DNA from: Clostridiales bacterium
GTDB taxonomy: Bacteria > Bacillota > Clostridia > Lachnospirales > WQUN01
NCBI GenBank assembly: GCA_031287685.1
Contig: JAITSQ010000004.1
Coordinates: 1-53,662, forward strand
Length of the DNA stretch: 53,662 nt
Direction: 5' to 3'
The notes under the pieces are model-generated. The model did no database searches. It saw nothing but the letters and a program-made list of their open reading frames with translations, and was not told where the DNA came from. Shown one piece after another: positions 48,912 through 53,662 of this stretch (within the stretch, counting starts at the first letter, position 1; each line of letters opens with the position of its first letter). The position numbers were made by a program, and so were the translations under genes.

Positions 48912-51623
48912 ATGGATGCGCTTTTTTATAAAATAAACCGCCTGAAAAACGCAAATGACCGCAAAAAGAGCCTGAAAACGGCGCTTCTTTTGATGTGGCG
49001 GCATATACAGGCGTATATCATAACCGGGGACGGGGGGCAGCTCCGCCAGGCGCGCGCCGTGACCGCCGCCTGCCTGAGCGAGGATAAATCGTCAGTTTCG
49101 GCCCGGCTTGCCTTCGCGTTCGTTTCTTTCCTCGCGGAGGATTATCAAGGGGGCGAGGAAGCCCTCCGGGAGCTGGAGGTCTACAAAAGCTGGTTTTACC
49201 GCAAGGAGCCGGGGGTTTTCCGCGTATACTTGTTTCTGCGCGCCTTGCGTTATATACGCCTGAAAAAGACGGGCGGCGCCCAGAAATGCCTGAAGCAGCT
49301 TGAGGAGCTCGCGCCGCGCTCCGTGCTTACGGCGTATCTTGAAATTGAGAGGGAGGACTGGAGCGCCGCTTACGCGCGGCTAACCGAAGTTAAAAAAGAC
49401 GGAGGCTCCGGTTTCCTGCTGAATCTGTGCCTTTATCAGGTCTTTATCGGGAAGTTTTCCTCCAGGGACGGAGCGGGCCTATTTCCGGATTTCCTTTCGT
49501 GGTGCGTCAAGGAGGGCTTTTTCCCGGAGCGGCGGCTCGATTTTTACAAAAGCTCCATCGCCCGAAAGAAAGACGACTTATCGTTTCTTAAAATGGCTTA
49601 TCAGTACAGCGGCAGGGCGTGGATCCTGAAAATGATTTGCGAGGGGCTGATTCTCCGGCTCGACTATACCGCCGCCGCCCGCGAATATTACCGGGAGGCG
49701 GAGAACAAGCAGCTTGACGTGCCGGAGCTGCCGCTTCACCTTATGAAAGCGTCGTTTATAAACAAAAACGAGGACATTTCTCGCTACGCGATGTCGCGTT
49801 TCCTTAAGTACCCGGATTCGGGAGACGAGCATCTGAAAGCCTTTGTGTATCATCTGCTCACTTCGGAGGATAAATTCGCCGACCTGAAAAACCGCTTTAT
49901 CAGCGAGATTCTTGGCTTTGCCTACGACTGCGCCAGAATCGGGCTTAAAGGGCGGTATTACAACAGCCTGTACGCTTTCTTTTTTGAGCGCGCGTCGGGC
50001 GAATACGCCGCGGTTAAGGAAAAATGCGCCGAGATATGCGCCGCGGAGGCGCTGTGGTTTGAGGGGGCTTCACAAAATCCGGAAACGGAGTACGTTTGGG
50101 TTTTCGACGCGGAGAAAGAGGGCCACGAGGTTTTTCGGGCGACGCATAACCCGCCGTATCCGTCGAAAGCGCGCGTGAAGTCCGTTTCCGCCTCGGTTAA
50201 TTACGTCTGTTTCGACAAAACCGGAAAGCGCGTCACGGACGACGAGATTGACTTTAAGCGGCTCGCCGGTAATTACGGCGCTATTTCCCGCCATATCCGC
50301 GATAAAAACCCGAAGGACGCGGATTTGCGGATTCTCTGCGCCCGCGTGCTCCTGGAGGGCGGATTGGCGGACGAAGGGGACGCGGAGTTTTTAAGCGCGG
50401 TTTCGTCCCTTAAGGGGCTGTCGAAGGCTTTCAGGGCGCGGCTGCGGGCGGCTCTTGGGGATTTTTACGCCGGCCGGGGGGATTTTTCCCGCGCCGTGGC
50501 CTTTTACGCGGCTTCGGAGGAGAATTGCCTGGACGACGAACAAGCGGAGCGTATTTTGTCCGCGTTTGTCGAAGCGGGGGAGCTGGAGCGCGCGGCGGCC
50601 CTGATTGAAAAGCGCGGGGAAGTTTTCCCGGACGGGGCGCTTTTTGACGCGCTGAAGAAAATAGCGGCGAAAAAAGAGCTTCACGCCGCCATAGCCCAGT
50701 CCTGCTATAATATTACCCTGCGGGGGCTGGTTGACGAGGCGGTGGCCTCAATCGCCGTAAACAGCTATAACGGAAGCCTGCGGGAATATCAGGAGCTGTC
50801 GGAGGCTCTGCTTTCGGCGGAGGCGTCCGCCCCGGCGCTCGATATAAAAATCCTGCGCAAGGCCCTTGAAATCCGCGACGCGGCTCCGGGCGCGCAGAAG
50901 ATTTTCGCCCGAGCGTATAACGCGGATTATGAGAAAAATAAGGTTTTGCTTGACGATTTCATATATTACCTGTGCTACGAGGTTATAGTGAACGGGTTAA
51001 GGCTTTCTTACGAGGCGGCGAACGCGCTTGAGCGCCGCTTCGCCCAAACGGGGGAGGCGCTTCTGTCCTGCGCCCTGCTTCATCTTTACGCCGGGTTTTC
51101 CCTGCGCGCGCCGGGCTGGGAGGGCGTATGCCTTGCCGCCGCCGATTTTATGGAGGCTGAGGGGATAATGTTCCCCGCGGTGCTGGAATTAAAAGACAAA
51201 TTGAATTTTAAGCCGTATATACTGAAAAACCGCCCTTTTATGTATCAGGCGCTGCCCGGGAAAAACGTGTTTATGTATTATACGGCGCGCGGCTCCGGAG
51301 ACTCGGCCGAATCCGGCACAGAGACGGCGCGGCGCGTAAAAATGAGATATTTCCGCTTCGGGCTGTATTTGTGCGCGGCGCCTCATTTTTACGGCGAGAC
51401 CCTTTCTTACCATTTTTCGGAGGAAACGGACGGCGGCAGCATATCCACGCAAACTCGGGAGGTTTCAAACTCCGACCAGAAAGAGTACGACTTTCCGGAC
51501 GACGAGTTTTTCCTGATAAACAACGCGCTCATTTGCGAACGGATTATGCGGCACGGCGAGGCGGAGAGGATTATAGGAGGGCTGCTTGACAAAGGGCGCG
51601 AGGTTTCGGCAAAACTAATATAG
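48912..51623 (+). CDS. DUF5717-like protein, C-terminal part (TPR-like)
   Basis: A 903-residue, largely helical protein with TPR-like repeats (for example FRVYLFLRALRYIRLKKTGG, FRARLRAALGDFYAGRGDFS, ERILSAFVEAGELERAAALI) and a charged character. A beta-like segment with repeated aromatic residues (AEICAAEALWFEGASQNPET, VNYVCFDKTGKRVTDDEIDF) occurs in the middle. It lies in the same frame as the upstream gene, with only two stops in the 84 bases between them. The start ATG at 48912 has a weak ribosome site partly derived from a repeat. Its TAG stop lies in a mini inverted repeat. Likely an assembly scaffold, inferred. Confidence 0.65.
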   Translation: MDALFYKINRLKNANDRKKSLKTALLLMWRHIQAYIITGDGGQLRQARAVTAACLSEDKSSVSARLAFAFVSFLAEDYQGGEEALRELEVYKSWFYRKEPGVFRVYLFLRALRYIRLKKTGGAQKCLKQLEELAPRSVLTAYLEIEREDWSAAYARLTEVKKDGGSGFLLNLCLYQVFIGKFSSRDGAGLFPDFLSWCVKEGFFPERRLDFYKSSIARKKDDLSFLKMAYQYSGRAWILKMICEGLILRLDYTAAAREYYREAENKQLDVPELPLHLMKASFINKNEDISRYAMSRFLKYPDSGDEHLKAFVYHLLTSEDKFADLKNRFISEILGFAYDCARIGLKGRYYNSLYAFFFERASGEYAAVKEKCAEICAAEALWFEGASQNPETEYVWVFDAEKEGHEVFRATHNPPYPSKARVKSVSASVNYVCFDKTGKRVTDDEIDFKRLAGNYGAISRHIRDKNPKDADLRILCARVLLEGGLADEGDAEFLSAVSSLKGLSKAFRARLRAALGDFYAGRGDFSRAVAFYAASEENCLDDEQAERILSAFVEAGELERAAALIEKRGEVFPDGALFDALKKIAAKKELHAAIAQSCYNITLRGLVDEAVASIAVNSYNGSLREYQELSEALLSAEASAPALDIKILRKALEIRDAAPGAQKIFARAYNADYEKNKVLLDDFIYYLCYEVIVNGLRLSYEAANALERRFAQTGEALLSCALLHLYAGFSLRAPGWEGVCLAAADFMEAEGIMFPAVLELKDKLNFKPYILKNRPFMYQALPGKNVFMYYTARGSGDSAESGTETARRVKMRYFRFGLYLCAAPHFYGETLSYHFSEETDGGSISTQTREVSNSDQKEYDFPDDEFFLINNALICERIMRHGEAERIIGGLLDKGREVSAKLI

Positions 51624-51673
51624 CAAGTCAAACAAGGAATTGCTGTATAGCGCTTCAACCAATTACTGCTGTA
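51619..51673. repeat. Two minimal inverted-repeat elements after the DUF5717-like gene
   Basis: Back-to-back short elements without hairpin units inside: TATAGCAAGTCAAAC to GGAATTGCTGTA (51619-51647) and TATAGCGCTTCAACC to ACTGCTGTATA (51646-51673). They share edges with the long cassettes and could be empty or collapsed copies. Confidence 0.6.
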
Positions 51674-51696
51674 TAAAATAATAAAGGAGCGGAAAA

Positions 51697-53376
51697 ATGG
51701 GTACTTTAGGATTGGATTTGGAAAGAGGGCTTTTTCTCGGCATTGACTTCGGTACGACGAACTCCGTGGTTAGTATTTTTAACTTTGAGGGAGGAGAGGC
51801 TCAGACAATCCCCATAGACGGCGGCAACATCTTCCCGACGGCGATTCAGTTTGAGGCCGACCCGGAAAACCCGGAGAAACTTTCGCGCATTTTCGGCGTG
51901 CAGGCTAAGGAAGCCGCCATAATTTACCCTGAATCGACTGTGCTTTCCGTCAAGAGCCTCCTGGCGGGGGAGGAAACGGTCAAAATCACCGTGGACGGCA
52001 AGGAGCACACCTTCGCGCCGAAAGAGGTGGCGGGGGAAATCCTCGGCTATCTGAAGCAGAAAGCGGACGAATACGTGCAGGACGAGCTTAACCTGGCGGG
52101 AGAGTTTTCCGGCTGCGTCATAACCGTTCCCGCGAACTCCACGGATAAGCAGAAAAAAATGACCAAGGAAGCGGCCGTTCTGGCGGGCTTTGACGAGGAA
52201 AGCGTGTTCCTGCGCCTTGAGCCGGCCGCCGCCGCCATAAGCTACGCCGTCACGGAAACGAATAATAAAAAGGTGCTTGTTTACGACTTCGGCGGCGGCA
52301 CGTTCGACGCCTGCATACTTGAAATAAAATCAGACGACGGCGGGGAGCCGGTCATTTCCATACTTTCGACCTACGGAGACAACAGCCTTGGCGGAAACGA
52401 CATAGACAAGCTGGTTATGGATATGGTTTACGAGGAATTCCGCAAGCTTACGAACTGCCAAATTGACCTGTTTGACGAAAACGCCGACGACGGGGTGTCA
52501 AAGCGGCAGAAAAAGGTGGCGGTGATGCGAATGACTCAGGCGGCCACCCAGGCCAAGGAGCGCCTTTCGGCGGCAAAGACCACAAAAGTGACCCTGGCCC
52601 CCTTGCTCCAGGAGCCGAAAATAGTCAGCATTAACCTTGAGGTAAACCGGGAGGACTTTACGGCGCATAAGCGCGTAAACCGGCTGAACGACACGGAGGA
52701 GGCCTTCGCCAGGTTCGAGGGCAAAAGCCTTGAGGATATGCTTGACTCGACGATGAAATGCGTGGACAGCTGCCTTGAGGCGGCGGGGCTTTCGCCGGGA
52801 GATATTGACGAGGTGTTTCTCGTGGGCGGTTCGTCGTCCATTACGATGATTGTGGATAAAATCCGCGAAAAATTCGGCAAAGACCCGTTTAAGTCGAAAA
52901 TAAGCCCAGCCCTCTCGATTTCACAGGGCGCGGCGTATTACTGCAATATGATTATGATGCCGACGGTCGGCGCCCCGGTGGTCACGGAGCGCACCATACA
53001 CCCGCTCGGGCTTGAAATCGCCGGGCGGCGGTTTATGGAAATCATCGGCGCTGGCGTTGAAATCCCGAAGGAGGGGCTTGTCGTGGAGTCGGAGGAGCTT
53101 TTATCGACGAATTTCGACGGCCTGACGAGTATGGCCATCGTGGTGTATGAGAGCACGTCCCCAAAAGCGCGGGAAAAGAACGTCACCGTGAACGCCGAGG
53201 GTATGAAGCGGCTCGCGGGAACGTCCCTCCGAGGAATCCCCCAAGCGCCCAAGGGCCAGGAAAAGGTTAAGATAATTTTTCAGGTGGGGCAGGACAATAT
53301 GCTCAAAGTCATAGCCAGGAGCAAAAGCTCCGGCGGGGTTGTAACGGAATTGTCCGTTGACGAATTGTATAATTAA
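51697..53376 (+). CDS. Lidless Hsp70-family protein
   Basis: A 559-residue Hsp70 relative. The nucleotide-binding start FLGIDFGTTNSVVSIFN, VYDFGGGTFDACI and the DEVFLVGGSSSITMI segment are present, so ATP binding is likely. The C-terminal part has a short substrate-like beta domain (to about residue 555) but no helical lid and no EEVD-like tail. It is separate from the housekeeping DnaK in the same window and is encoded after the DUF5717-like pair, so it is likely a dedicated chaperone of that system. Strong ribosome site AAAGGAG. Confidence 0.88.
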   Translation: MGTLGLDLERGLFLGIDFGTTNSVVSIFNFEGGEAQTIPIDGGNIFPTAIQFEADPENPEKLSRIFGVQAKEAAIIYPESTVLSVKSLLAGEETVKITVDGKEHTFAPKEVAGEILGYLKQKADEYVQDELNLAGEFSGCVITVPANSTDKQKKMTKEAAVLAGFDEESVFLRLEPAAAAISYAVTETNNKKVLVYDFGGGTFDACILEIKSDDGGEPVISILSTYGDNSLGGNDIDKLVMDMVYEEFRKLTNCQIDLFDENADDGVSKRQKKVAVMRMTQAATQAKERLSAAKTTKVTLAPLLQEPKIVSINLEVNREDFTAHKRVNRLNDTEEAFARFEGKSLEDMLDSTMKCVDSCLEAAGLSPGDIDEVFLVGGSSSITMIVDKIREKFGKDPFKSKISPALSISQGAAYYCNMIMMPTVGAPVVTERTIHPLGLEIAGRRFMEIIGAGVEIPKEGLVVESEELLSTNFDGLTSMAIVVYESTSPKAREKNVTVNAEGMKRLAGTSLRGIPQAPKGQEKVKIIFQVGQDNMLKVIARSKSSGGVVTELSVDELYN

Positions 53377-53411
53377 TACAGCCGTTCTTACTTGAAAAAG
53401 GCTGACTCTGA

Positions 53412-53662
53412 ATTTTCGCTTCGCGAAAACGCGCTTCGCGCGCCGGACACTTCATCCGGTTCCTAGCGAGAACGAAACGCGCGGCAAGAAGGCGGCTTTT
53501 TTGGCGGGCATTAGCGCCGAAAAAACGCCGGGCAAGAAGGCGGCTTTTTTGGCGGGCATTAGCGTCGAAAAAACGCCGAGCAAGAAGGCGGCTTTTTTGG
53601 CGGGCATTAGCGCCGAAAAAACGCCGAGCAAGAAGGCGGCTTTTTTGGCGGGCATTAGCGCC
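53412..53662. repeat. Repeat array E8: three hairpins then 48-bp tandem beta units
   Basis: Three small hairpins (TTTTCGC/GCGAAAA, CGCGC/GCGCG, CCGGA/TCCGG) are followed from about 53483 by at least four copies of a 48-bp unit (starts near 53483, 53531, 53579, 53627, cut by the window edge). Each contains TTTTTTGGCG and CGCCGAAAAAA-type arms with a GCATTAG loop region. The copies differ at few positions. The last 286 bases hold no gene, although the 16-codon period leaves a leftward frame open. Confidence 0.92.

Noticed and set aside
53483..53662. The 48-bp array as a CRISPR
   Set aside because: The copies are head-to-tail without unique spacers, and no cas gene is nearby.

Overview
The window is a 53.7 kb stretch of a GC-rich (roughly 55-60%) Bacillota chromosome, most likely class Clostridia. 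The evidence is an hrcA-grpE-dnaK-dnaJ operon under a perfect CIRCE operator, a single-chain PurL, an EcfA1-EcfA2-EcfT module beside soj/spo0J-type parA/parB and a DUF4446 gene, FapA, and a DUF5717-like/Hsp70 gene group that I associate with Clostridia. Genus cannot be set from the sequence.

Layout. (1) 1-6.7 kb: a decaying mobile island. It holds the start of a BlaI/CopY-type repressor with a cop-box-like operator, an orphan MobC, and a leftward copper cassette (two-component system, HMA chaperone, lipoprotein, CopA ATPase, DUF2318 lipoprotein, broken or tiny membrane genes). (2) 6.7-11.7 kb, leftward: membrane and P-loop proteins of unknown role, pyrC, a CheY-like regulator, a possible CheX-like protein and fapA. 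(3) 11.7-13.2 kb, rightward: trmK and a Nif3-family gene. (4) 13.2-24.1 kb, leftward from a good promoter before parA: parA, parB, DUF4446, ecfA1, ecfA2, ecfT, truA, purL, nth and a wrecked glycosyltransferase. (5) 24.1-32.6 kb: a signalling block with a chemoreceptor and two hybrid kinases, then a GNAT acetyltransferase and a PPOX-type protein. (6) 32.7-38.7 kb: tRNA-Glu(UUC), small proteins, a GyrA/ParC-like topoisomerase subunit, a DacF-type carboxypeptidase and a secreted FnIII-like protein. (7) 38.8-44.1 kb: the heat-shock operon. (8) 44.3-53.4 kb: two small genes, then murG, a membrane coiled-coil protein, a split DUF5717-like protein and a lidless Hsp70, which look like one uncharacterised machine.

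The most unusual feature is a family of modular palindromic repeats found from 13 kb to the right end and absent from the mobile island. The basic unit is 46-55 bp: a conserved CGGTG-TTTT edge, a hairpin whose arms differ between copies but stay complementary within each copy, and a conserved AAGCC-CCTTCTTG edge. Units occur singly between genes, in frame inside genes (two signal peptides, one secreted protein, one small protein), at gene ends, and in tandem. Tandem units are packed in larger cassettes bounded by inverted repeats of the type TATAGCAATT...AATTGCTATA, whose sequences also covary within each copy. These cassettes sit directly after stop codons inside operons (ecfA2/ecfT, dnaK/dnaJ, hrcA/grpE) and in one case fill a predicted 5' leader. 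They resemble the Rickettsia palindromic elements in concept but share no sequence I recognise, and they are the best candidate here for an undescribed system.
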